A DNA stretch of 9,517 nucleotides from the NCBI GenBank assembly GCA_944373065.1, contig CALWAJ010000049.1, positions 1 through 9,517 on the forward strand. The letters are read 5' to 3'. Position 1 is the first letter of the stretch, and every line of letters begins with the position of its first letter. Of the stretch, positions 1 to 6,006 are shown one piece after another. A program made the translations under genes and the position numbers. This DNA comes from an uncultured Bacilli bacterium. GTDB lineage: Bacteria > Bacillota_I > Bacilli_A > RF39 > UBA660. The notes beneath the pieces were generated by a model that was given only the letters and a program-made list of their open reading frames with translations, searched no databases and was not told where the DNA came from.

Positions 1-37
1 ATTTTATATATGAATCCAAGGTAAAATAATTCGTCAT
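1..37 (-). CDS. Possible 5' end of a leftward gene, cut by the window edge
   Basis: An ATG at 37-35 on the minus strand opens a frame that reads MTNYFTLDSYIK and runs off the window. Only 12 codons are visible, so no family can be assigned. There is no good SD directly upstream. The start lies one base after the stop of a 10-codon mini-ORF (71-39), so translation could begin by re-initiation. No convincing terminator separates it from the carboxypeptidase gene upstream (stop at 142), so the two may share a transcript. The frame may also be chance in AT-rich DNA. Confidence 0.3.
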   Translation of the reverse strand, partial: MTNYFTLDSYIK

Positions 38-38
38 T

Positions 39-71
39 TTATTCTATTTCTAGTAGAAAGAAGTTTGTCAT
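39..71 (-). CDS. Possible 10-codon leader mini-ORF (MTNFFLLEIE)
   Basis: On the minus strand an ATG at 71-69 opens MTNFFLLEIE and stops with TAA at 41-39, one base before the next ATG (37-35). An SD-like AGAAGG lies at 89-84. An overlapping start-stop pair (ATG at 78-76 directly followed by TAG at 75-73) sits between them. The peptide begins like the next frame (MTNFF against MTNYF), which could reflect a small duplication. The frame is very short and has no support beyond layout, so it may be chance. Confidence 0.22.
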   Translation of the reverse strand: MTNFFLLEIE

Positions 72-93
72 TCTACATTTTTACCTTCTTTCT
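53..93 (-). promoter_or_regulatory. Overlapping alternative hairpins in a possible leader
   Basis: Read on the minus strand, AGAAAGAAG (93-85) is perfectly complementary to CTTCTTTCT (63-55), giving a 9-bp stem with a 21-nt loop that would bury the SD-like AGAAGG. GTAGAA (76-71) can instead pair with TTCTAC (58-53). Both stems need the same 58-55 bases and exclude each other. The downstream arm lies inside the mini-ORF. This resembles attenuator geometry but is AT-rich and moderately weak, so function is inference. Confidence 0.25.
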
Positions 94-141
94 TATCTTT
101 GTTATCAATATATTAACATATTTTTTCCTTATTAACAATTA

Positions 142-1275
142 CTAATCATCTAAAAACATTACATAATATTCGTCATAAGTAATATTATGTTCTTTAATAT
201 ATTTAGCAATTTTCTTACCTACATATCTATAATGCCAGGCTTCACATTTATACCCTGTAATATCTTCTTTACTCTTAGGATATCTTAATATAAATCCATA
301 CTTATAAGCATTATCCATCATCCAACCATATTCATTACTTTCAACAAAAGTATCTACAGATTTACTAGCAATATCTAAACTCATTGCCGTCTGATGTTCA
401 GAAAAACCAGGCTTTGCTACATAATTATCAACATAATTTTGTCCATAAAGTTCTAAATATGTATTAGTAATCTCTTCTTGATCAGCATAACTTCTATATC
501 CAGAACTAACCATTAATTCCATTCCATCTTTACTTGCCGCTTCTGCCATATCATAAAAGGCCTTCGCTACATTTCTTTCTATCTCAATTTCTTCATCAAC
601 TTTTACATACTCATCATCAATAGTAACTAAATCATCAGGAATATAATTACTACTAAGTTGTCTATGCTTATTAACTAAAACATAATCATCAAAATCATCA
701 ATAACAATAGGATCAACATAATCTTCTTTATCAAAATCCATATTTACATATAAAACTGTAGTCTCTGCATCATCATTTTCTTTCTCTTTATATGCAACAT
801 ATCTATCTAAATTCTCAAGCTTAGCATAATCAACCGATAAAAACTCTTCTATATATTTAACTTTATCTCTCTTCACAAAATCACTAACAGATTTATCATC
901 GCCTTTAGAAATGATTAAAGAAATCTCATCTACACTGTATCCTTTATCAAGTAATTTATTTATATTAGTAATTAAATGTTTTTGATTTTCATAATCAATC
1001 TTAGCGTAGCTATCAAGATTCTCCTCTTTATAATCATCACTTTCAAAAGCCGCATTTAAAGTTTTATTTTCACCAATATCTATAACATAAGAATATTTAA
1101 ATTTAAAGATTATATTTTTAGCAGCACTTTCACTATAACCAAAACTTTTAAGTTCACCTATTCTGTTAAAATAAAAAATTAAAATAAGTATTAGAACTAA
1201 TATTATAATTCCAACTACAAGTAAAGGTTTTTTTACATTGCTTTTTAATTTCAGCTTAACTTTCTTATTTTCCAA
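142..1275 (-). CDS. Membrane-anchored D-alanyl-D-alanine carboxypeptidase, VanY type (peptidase M15B)
   Basis: This is a zinc D,D-carboxypeptidase expected to trim the terminal D-Ala of peptidoglycan stem peptides outside the cell. Numbering from the TTG at 1284, a basic start is followed by one membrane segment (about 20-39), a 190-residue extracellular region, then the M15B domain (about 230-365). Visible motifs are SGYRS (261-265), SEHQTAMSLD with ligands His297 and Asp304, a KYGFILRYP stretch, and EAWHYRYVG with catalytic Glu348 and ligand His351. All catalytic residues are present. The 45-165 region contains two diverged copies of a helical unit, each beginning with GYS. An AAAGG (1292-1288) lies only 3 bases before the TTG at 1284 but 12 before the TTG at 1275, which yields MENKKVKLK; I prefer 1275, though 1284 is possible. 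The gene is transcribed divergently from the patatin operon. VanX-like dipeptidase activity is unlikely given the VanY-type layout. Confidence 0.93.
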   Translation of the reverse strand: MENKKVKLKLKSNVKKPLLVVGIIILVLILILIFYFNRIGELKSFGYSESAAKNIIFKFKYSYVIDIGENKTLNAAFESDDYKEENLDSYAKIDYENQKHLITNINKLLDKGYSVDEISLIISKGDDKSVSDFVKRDKVKYIEEFLSVDYAKLENLDRYVAYKEKENDDAETTVLYVNMDFDKEDYVDPIVIDDFDDYVLVNKHRQLSSNYIPDDLVTIDDEYVKVDEEIEIERNVAKAFYDMAEAASKDGMELMVSSGYRSYADQEEITNTYLELYGQNYVDNYVAKPGFSEHQTAMSLDIASKSVDTFVESNEYGWMMDNAYKYGFILRYPKSKEDITGYKCEAWHYRYVGKKIAKYIKEHNITYDEYYVMFLDD

Positions 1276-1305
1276 ACCACTCAACTACCTTTCACAACTA
1301 TATAA

Positions 1306-1346
1306 AGTATATCATAGTTTTCAAAACTTTTAAACTATGATATAAT
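1306..1346. promoter_or_regulatory. Divergent promoter pair embedded in a perfect 13-bp inverted repeat
   Basis: TATATCATAGTTT (1308-1320) and AAACTATGATATA (1332-1344) are exact inverted copies separated by 11 bases, whose centre is itself the palindrome AAAACTTTT (1323-1331). The right arm runs into an extended -10 box for the rightward operon, TGATATAAT (1338-1346), with a weak -35, TTTTCA (1318-1323), 17 bases upstream. The left arm gives the mirror extended -10, TGATATACT (minus strand 1314-1306), for the carboxypeptidase gene, with a poor -35, TTTAAA (1334-1329). Predicted start sites (about 1353 rightward and 1299 leftward) fall outside the repeat. The repeat should therefore act as DNA, as an operator or a shared promoter core, not as an RNA hairpin. 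Confidence 0.65.
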
Positions 1347-1380
1347 ATAGGCGTTTAAATCGTGAAGGGGTGTGATTTAA

Positions 1381-2514
1381 TTGAAAACGGCAGTTGTCCT
1401 ATCAGGTGGTGGCTCTAAAGGTAGTTACCAGTTAGGTGTATGGAAAGCCTTAAGAGATTTACACATTAAATATGATATTGTAACAGGAACTTCAATAGGT
1501 GCCTTAAACGGTGTTTTCATGTGTGAAAAATCATATTTTAAAGCTTGGAGAATATGGAAAACACTAAACTTAGAGTATTTATTTGACCAATTACCAAAAT
1601 CAAACAAGGATTTAGATGTCCTAAAATTATTCGGTAATAACTTCATCAAAAATGGTGGTATGGACATAAAGAAAATAGAAACTATTCTTAAAGAAAATGT
1701 TAACAAAAAAAAGTTTTACAAAAGCAAAATAGATTTTGGATTAATTACTTATAACTTTACAACAAGAAAGCCACTAATATTAACAAAAGATGAAATACCA
1801 AGTGACAAACTAATTGATTATTTAATGGCTTCTGCCACTTGTTTTCCAGCCTTTAAAATGAAAGAAATAGATGGTGATAAATATATCGATGGTGGTTATT
1901 ATGATAATCTACCCATTGAATTAGCATGTAAATTAGGAGCAGAATTTATAATTGTAGTAGATTTAGGTTCACCAGGCTTTAAAAAGAAGCCGACAAAACA
2001 AGTAGATACCATACTTATAAAGCCTAGAAATAATATATCTTTCTTCTTAAATTTTAATGAAGAAAAAGCGAAAGCTAATATGAAATTTGGCTACAATGAT
2101 ACTATGAAAGCCTTTAAAAAATTAGAAGGTAATAAATTTACTTTTAGAAAACATTCTCTATCTAAATATTATCATGATAACAAAGATATTATTTCAGATA
2201 ATAATATCAAAAGTTTTGTAACATCAATAGAAAGATTAGGTAAGATATTTAAAGTTGATGAAAGTAAAATCTACAGTTTAAAAAGTTATATCAAAGCTTT
2301 AAATAAAAAAATAGATAAAGAAGAAGCTCTTGATAAAAAAACTATTAAAAATATAAAAGACTTAACAGCAAAAATAAATTCAAAAACTTTAGTATTATTT
2401 TTCTTAAGTAATTTAGAAAAAAATAAATCACCAAGAAAACTAAAACTAATCTTTCATAAAGAATATAAATTAGCAAAATATTTACAACTTTTAGGAGTAA
2501 CTTATGGAAAATAA
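1381..2514 (+). CDS. Patatin-like phospholipase (acyl hydrolase) with long basic C-terminal region
   Basis: This is a predicted cytoplasmic serine acyl hydrolase of the patatin/RssA family, which cleaves acyl esters of phospholipids or related lipids through a Ser-Asp dyad. The oxyanion-hole loop GGGSKG is at residues 9-14, the nucleophile motif GTSIG at 36-40 (Ser38), and the catalytic Asp in DGG at 170-172 (Asp170), in the expected order. The patatin core ends near residue 215. Residues 216-377 are Lys-rich, probably helical and unassigned. There is no signal peptide. The start is TTG, supported by AAGGGGTGTGAT (1365-1376) and by the normal family N-terminus with beta-1 leading straight into the Gly loop. 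It is the first gene of the operon, and its last 11 bases overlap the radical SAM gene, indicating translational coupling. The natural substrate cannot be read from sequence. Confidence 0.93.
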   Translation: MKTAVVLSGGGSKGSYQLGVWKALRDLHIKYDIVTGTSIGALNGVFMCEKSYFKAWRIWKTLNLEYLFDQLPKSNKDLDVLKLFGNNFIKNGGMDIKKIETILKENVNKKKFYKSKIDFGLITYNFTTRKPLILTKDEIPSDKLIDYLMASATCFPAFKMKEIDGDKYIDGGYYDNLPIELACKLGAEFIIVVDLGSPGFKKKPTKQVDTILIKPRNNISFFLNFNEEKAKANMKFGYNDTMKAFKKLEGNKFTFRKHSLSKYYHDNKDIISDNNIKSFVTSIERLGKIFKVDESKIYSLKSYIKALNKKIDKEEALDKKTIKNIKDLTAKINSKTLVLFFLSNLEKNKSPRKLKLIFHKEYKLAKYLQLLGVTYGK

Positions 2515-3439
2515 ATTTAAATATAGTAACGATAATAAAAGATATCATACTCTAACTTATTATTATAAAGAAAAATTTAATGCTAAAGTATGTAAAATAA
2601 GTCTCAACGCTAATTTTACATGTCCTAATATAGATGGAAAAGTAGGATATGGAGGATGTATTTATTGTTCTAAACTTGGTAGTGGTGAATTTGGAGGAAA
2701 TCCTAAAGAAAGCTTAACAGAACAATTTGAAAAAGGAAAGAAAATGATGCAAAGAAAATGGCCTAACGCCAAATTTATCGCTTATTTTCAAGCTAATACT
2801 AACACTTATGCTCCCTTAAAAAGATTAAAAGAATGTTTTGAACCATTTATTGAAAGAGATGATTGCATTGGCCTATCTATCGCTACAAGAAGTGATTCAA
2901 TTACAGATGAATGCCTTGACTATTTAGAAGATATTAATAAAAGAACATTTCTAATTGTAGAATTAGGACTTCAAACAATTCATGAAAAAACAAGCCGACT
3001 TATAAATAGATGTTCTAGTCTTGAAAATTTTGATAGTATGGTAAAGAAATTAAAGGAAAGAAATATTAATGTTGTCGTTCACATCATCAATGGTCTTCCC
3101 TATGAAACAGAAGAAATGATGATAGAAACAGTTAAACATTTGAATAATTTAGAAATTGATGGTATCAAAATTCATATGTTAGGAATATTAAAAAATACTC
3201 CTTTAGAAAAATATTATCAGAAACATAAATTTAAAATTCTATCTAAAGAAGAATATGTTGATATCACTATAAAACAATTAGAATATCTAAATCCTAAAAT
3301 AGTGATCCATCGTTTAACTGAAGATCCAGATCCTAATGATATTATAGAACCAACTTGGCTAACTAAAAAATTTATCATCTTAAATGAAATTGATAAAAAA
3401 ATGAGTAAAGATGATATATATCAAGGTGATAAGCTATGA
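2504..3439 (+). CDS. ytqA: Radical SAM protein of the YtqA/YhcC family (TIGR01212), candidate tRNA wobble-uridine modification enzyme MnmL
   Basis: This predicted [4Fe-4S] radical SAM enzyme has its cluster cysteines in the family's distinctive spacing: Cys40, then GGCIYC with Cys52 and Cys55 (C-x11-C-x2-C), instead of the common CxxxCxxC. The CPNIDGKVGYGGCIYC region, the ELGLQ strand (153-157) and the overall length of 311 residues all fit TIGR01212. From the literature as I recall it, Bacillus subtilis YtqA (proposed name MnmL) works with the methyltransferase YtqB (MnmM) to turn cmnm5s2U into mnm5s2U in tRNA. No ytqB is visible here, so that role is an inference from family membership. The ATG is inside the end of the patatin gene and has AGGAG (2493-2497) 6 bases upstream. 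Its TGA stop overlaps the ATG of the following mini-ORF by 4 bases. No in-frame residue is missing. Confidence 0.9.
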   Translation: MENKFKYSNDNKRYHTLTYYYKEKFNAKVCKISLNANFTCPNIDGKVGYGGCIYCSKLGSGEFGGNPKESLTEQFEKGKKMMQRKWPNAKFIAYFQANTNTYAPLKRLKECFEPFIERDDCIGLSIATRSDSITDECLDYLEDINKRTFLIVELGLQTIHEKTSRLINRCSSLENFDSMVKKLKERNINVVVHIINGLPYETEEMMIETVKHLNNLEIDGIKIHMLGILKNTPLEKYYQKHKFKILSKEEYVDITIKQLEYLNPKIVIHRLTEDPDPNDIIEPTWLTKKFIILNEIDKKMSKDDIYQGDKL

Positions 3440-3510
3440 TGAAAGTTAACTTAATATTGATTTATAACGAAAAAAGTGATATTATATGCGCAAAAGGTGA
3501 TATAAAGTGA
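3436..3510 (+). CDS. 24-codon coupled mini-ORF, possible stump of a NUDIX hydrolase gene
   Basis: The frame begins MMKVNLILIYNEKSD and ends CAKGDIK. Its ATG overlaps the radical SAM stop (ATGA, 3436-3439), and its TGA overlaps the GTG start of the DHH gene (GTGA, 3507-3510). It has its own SD, AAGGTGAT (3423-3430), and the same motif (3494-3500) serves the next gene. Such overlaps at both ends are typical of a real gene in a coupled operon. The opening resembles, from memory, the first strand of small Bacillota NUDIX hydrolases (MKVNLxLIYN followed by an ILMCKR-like stretch), but the rest of that domain, including the NUDIX box, is absent. An internal in-frame deletion that kept both coupled ends would explain this. 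Alternatively it is a short linker peptide that only carries ribosomes to the next start. Confidence 0.5.
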   Translation: MMKVNLILIYNEKSDIICAKGDIK

Positions 3511-4517
3511 CCAATGAAGAGTTAAACATAATATTGAAGAAATTAGAGGAATTTACATATATTTTAATAAAACAAATAAAAGAAAGCAAAGAAGTATTTA
3601 TTACAACTCACAAAAATCCAGATTTTGATGCTATAAGTTCTGCTTTAGCAATAGCATTAATTGCAAAGCAATTAAAAAAAGATGCTTATATCATAATCGA
3701 TAATCATAATTTTCTGGATTCAAAAGTTAAAGCCATTATCGATGCAAATTTAAACGAATTTAGTTTCATAACAACTGACATTTACAATAATATTAAATCA
3801 GAAAATGACCTTCTAATAATCACTGATACAAATAAAAAATCTATGGTAAGTTGTAAAGATTATCTAAATAATTTTAAAAAGATAATAATTATTGATCATC
3901 ATCTAGAAAATCAGGATAGTATTACAGCAAATTATAAATTTGTTAACCCAAACTTATCAAGTACAGCAGAAATAGTAACAACTATTTTAAATTATTTAAA
4001 AATAGAGTATAATAAAGATATAGCAAATTATCTATTATCAGGCATAGTTCTAGATAACTTAGGTAACAGCAATAAAGCAAGTAGAAACACATTTTTTATT
4101 ATAAGCAAGCTTATGAATGAAGGCGCTGATTTAAATTATGTAAATACTTTATTTGAAGAAAACTTTGAAAATGATCGTAAAGTTCATGATTTAATTGATG
4201 TTACCGAATTTACTGATACAAGTGCTATTTGCTGTGGAAAAAAAGAAATAATCTATACTAAAGAAGAACTTGCTAAAGCTGCTAATTATCTAACTAAATT
4301 TAAACACGACTTTAACTGTGCTATAGGTTATGTAGATAAAGACCATATTGGCCTAAGTAGTAGAAGTAATGGTAAGATTAATGCTAGCAAAATAATGGAA
4401 TTATTTGGTGGTGGTGGTGATTTAAATCGAGCTGCCGCTCAAATAAAAGAAAATGATATAAAAAAAGTAAAAGAAGACTTAGTCAAAGTATTAAAATTAC
4501 AAATAAAGACTAATTAA
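3507..4517 (+). CDS. Stand-alone DHH/DHHA1 phosphoesterase (NrnA/Pde2/GdpP catalytic-core type)
   Basis: This predicted Mn-dependent cytoplasmic phosphodiesterase acts on short nucleotides such as nanoRNA, pAp, pApA or c-di-AMP. All DHH-family metal-binding motifs are visible: THKNPDFD (His35, Asp39, Asp41), DTN (Asp107), DHH (130-132) and Asp183 in GIVLD. The DHHA1 half follows with GLSSRS (282-287) and GGGGDLNRAA (301-310). Length (336 residues) fits NrnA/Pde2. However, HKNPDFDAI, NPNLSSTAEIV, the SRNTF segment and SSRSNGKINASKIMELFGGGG look, from memory, closer to the C-terminal half of GdpP, the c-di-AMP phosphodiesterase. The GdpP membrane, PAS and GGDEF segments are absent. The GTG start is set by AAGGTGAT (3494-3500) and the 4-base overlap with the preceding mini-ORF. 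The lipoprotein gene follows after 11 bases. Substrate is not decided by sequence. Confidence 0.9.
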   Translation: MTNEELNIILKKLEEFTYILIKQIKESKEVFITTHKNPDFDAISSALAIALIAKQLKKDAYIIIDNHNFLDSKVKAIIDANLNEFSFITTDIYNNIKSENDLLIITDTNKKSMVSCKDYLNNFKKIIIIDHHLENQDSITANYKFVNPNLSSTAEIVTTILNYLKIEYNKDIANYLLSGIVLDNLGNSNKASRNTFFIISKLMNEGADLNYVNTLFEENFENDRKVHDLIDVTEFTDTSAICCGKKEIIYTKEELAKAANYLTKFKHDFNCAIGYVDKDHIGLSSRSNGKINASKIMELFGGGGDLNRAAAQIKENDIKKVKEDLVKVLKLQIKTN

Positions 4518-4528
4518 AGGAGGAAGCT

Positions 4529-5176
4529 ATGAAAAATTTAAAAATTAAGAAAGCTCTAATTCCTATTATTACATCACTAGTTTTAGTAACAACAGGATGT
4601 AGTAATAAAACTAATGAAGTTATTGAAGATAATACTATTAATCAGACTACTGAAAATAATACAAACACTACAAATGAAGTTGAAAATAATGAAACACAAG
4701 AAACCTTTGACAACTTTGCAACTGAAAAAAATGAAATTAGTGATTTAATTAATAAGAAGAACTTTGAAGAAGCTAAAGAAAAAGGAAAAGAACTATTTAT
4801 AAATGGTGTAGATTTTATATTTTATGATAAAGAATATAAAGGTATAACTTTTGATGATTTAAAAGAAGAAGCTAAAGAAGAAACCCTTAATAACCTTAAT
4901 ACAATTGATGGATGGATAATGCAATTAGATCCTGACTACAAAGAAACATTACAAGAAAAATACAAAGTTGTAGCAGATTTTGTCAATGAAAAATATCTTT
5001 ACGTTCTAGACAAAATTAAAGAGTATTTAGGTGAAGAAAACTATGCTGCTATTACTGATATAAAAAATAAATTAAAAAATGACTTATCTAATTTTGGAAA
5101 TAACTTAGGAGATAATATCAAAGATAAAGCAACTGAATGGTATCAAAATTTTAAAAATGACAGTAAAACTAAATAA
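4529..5176 (+). CDS. Predicted lipoprotein of unknown function, last gene of the operon
   Basis: A lysine-rich start and hydrophobic stretch (10-21) lead to a lipobox-like LVTTGC with Cys24, so export and lipid anchoring to the outer face of the membrane are expected; Thr at -3 is a little unusual for a lipobox. Residues 25-60 are a low-complexity Asn/Thr/Glu linker. Residues 60-215 are highly charged and look all-helical, with no motif I recognise and no enzyme signature. A near-perfect SD, AAAGGAGG (4517-4524), precedes the ATG, the strongest in the operon, which suggests high expression. The gene starts 11 bases after the DHH gene and is followed within 10 bases by a terminator. Its job is unknown. 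Confidence 0.85.
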   Translation: MKNLKIKKALIPIITSLVLVTTGCSNKTNEVIEDNTINQTTENNTNTTNEVENNETQETFDNFATEKNEISDLINKKNFEEAKEKGKELFINGVDFIFYDKEYKGITFDDLKEEAKEETLNNLNTIDGWIMQLDPDYKETLQEKYKVVADFVNEKYLYVLDKIKEYLGEENYAAITDIKNKLKNDLSNFGNNLGDNIKDKATEWYQNFKNDSKTK

Positions 5177-5183
5177 TACATTA

Positions 5184-5213
5184 ATGATAACAATGTAAAG
5201 TTATCATTTTTTT
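5184..5213 (+). terminator. Rho-independent terminator of the patatin-lipoprotein operon
   Basis: ATGATAAC (5184-5191) pairs perfectly with GTTATCAT (5200-5207) around an 8-nt loop, and a run of seven T follows (5207-5213). It lies just after the lipoprotein stop and before the promoter of the next gene. Confidence 0.85.
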
Positions 5214-5214
5214 C

Positions 5215-5243
5215 TTGTAAATAGACACTAGTTAGATTATAAT
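5215..5243 (+). promoter_or_regulatory. Sigma-A-type promoter of the Ig-like domain gene
   Basis: TTGTAA (5215-5220) and a perfect TATAAT (5238-5243) are separated by exactly 17 bases. The start site would be near 5250, leaving a leader of about 20 bases. The promoter begins immediately after the upstream terminator, so this gene is a separate transcription unit. Confidence 0.85.
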
Positions 5244-5269
5244 GTTAATAAGAGTAAAGGATGATGATA

Positions 5270-5983
5270 ATGGAAAAGCATATTAGAATCATTAGTATAA
5301 CTACTCTTTCCTTACTAGGAGTTTTTTGTATTTCTTCGGGGATAATGTATAAATCTTTAGAAGATAATAACGTCGAAGAAAAGATTTTAGTCGTTGTTGA
5401 ACAAAAACAAGTAAGTAAAGAAAGAGATGTAGATCTAAAACTTAAAAATTTAACTATTGAAGTAAATACACCATTAAGTGTAAAGATTATAGATTATTTA
5501 GACAGTGCTGTTAGTGATGAAGTACTTGCTAATCTAAAATTAGACACTAGTAATGTCAATGTAAGAGAACCTGGTACTTATAACTATACTATTAGTTATA
5601 AGAAAAAAACATATCAAGGCATAATAATAGTAAAAGAAAAAGAAATTTCTACTAATGCTTTACAAAGTATTACTTTAAAGACCGTAAATATTAATGTTGG
5701 TACAGCTTTACCAACAGATGTTAGTAACTACGTAATAGAACCTCTTACTGATGATGTAAAAAATTCAATGTTAATTGACCTTAGTAAAGTTAATGTTAAC
5801 TTAGCAGGTAGTTATCAATATACTATTACATTTAATAACAGTATTTATACAGGTACAATCGTAGTAACAGAATCTCAACCAACTTTATCAACTAATATAG
5901 GAGAACAAACACCTACTAATCCTGGAGAACAACAAGAAGGTCAAATAACTGTAGAAGACCCAAATAATACTCAAGCAAATTAA
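5270..5983 (+). CDS. Secreted or membrane-anchored protein with two tandem Ig-like domains
   Basis: This is a surface protein of unknown function, 237 residues from the ATG at 5270. An upstream ATG at 5261 exists, but the SD AAAGG (5256-5260) touches it and is 9 bases from 5270, so 5270 is preferred. Numbering from 5261, one hydrophobic segment (about 10-29) acts as signal peptide or anchor. Two related beta-rich units follow (about 58-126 and 136-204). Each has the plan: opening strands, a hydrophobic stretch ending in a Leu/Asp-rich turn, then a shared closing pattern of GTYNYTISY...YQGIIIV in the first and GSYQYTITF...YTGTIVV in the second. That ending is typical of bacterial Ig-like (Big/DUF5011-like) folds. 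The tail (205-240) is Pro/Thr/Gln/Glu-rich and has no LPXTG sorting signal. No enzyme motif is visible, so adhesion or scaffold roles are guesses. Confidence 0.85.
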   Translation: MEKHIRIISITTLSLLGVFCISSGIMYKSLEDNNVEEKILVVVEQKQVSKERDVDLKLKNLTIEVNTPLSVKIIDYLDSAVSDEVLANLKLDTSNVNVREPGTYNYTISYKKKTYQGIIIVKEKEISTNALQSITLKTVNINVGTALPTDVSNYVIEPLTDDVKNSMLIDLSKVNVNLAGSYQYTITFNNSIYTGTIVVTESQPTLSTNIGEQTPTNPGEQQEGQITVEDPNNTQAN

Positions 5984-6006
5984 AACTTCCATTTGGAAGT
6001 TTTTTT
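5984..6006. terminator. Bidirectional terminator between the Ig-like gene and corA
   Basis: AACTTCC (5984-5990) pairs with GGAAGTT (5995-6001) around the loop ATTT, with T-runs on both sides: T6000-T6006 on the plus strand, and TTTT followed by AATTT on the minus strand. It lies right at the stop codons of the two convergent genes and should end both transcripts. Confidence 0.85.

Noticed and set aside
1425..1706. Open frame on the minus strand inside the patatin gene
   Set aside because: It is antisense to the catalytic core of a clear gene, has no SD, and its product has no recognisable feature.
2345..2548. Hydrophobic minus-strand frame across the patatin/radical SAM junction
   Set aside because: The Leu/Ile/Phe-rich product is what Lys/Asn-rich AT codons give when read backwards; there is no SD and it overlaps two real genes.
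3437..3510. UGA read as Trp (Mycoplasma code)
   Set aside because: UGA ends the radical SAM gene and the mini-ORF at positions expected for coupled starts, Trp codons in the genes are TGG, and no gene needs read-through.
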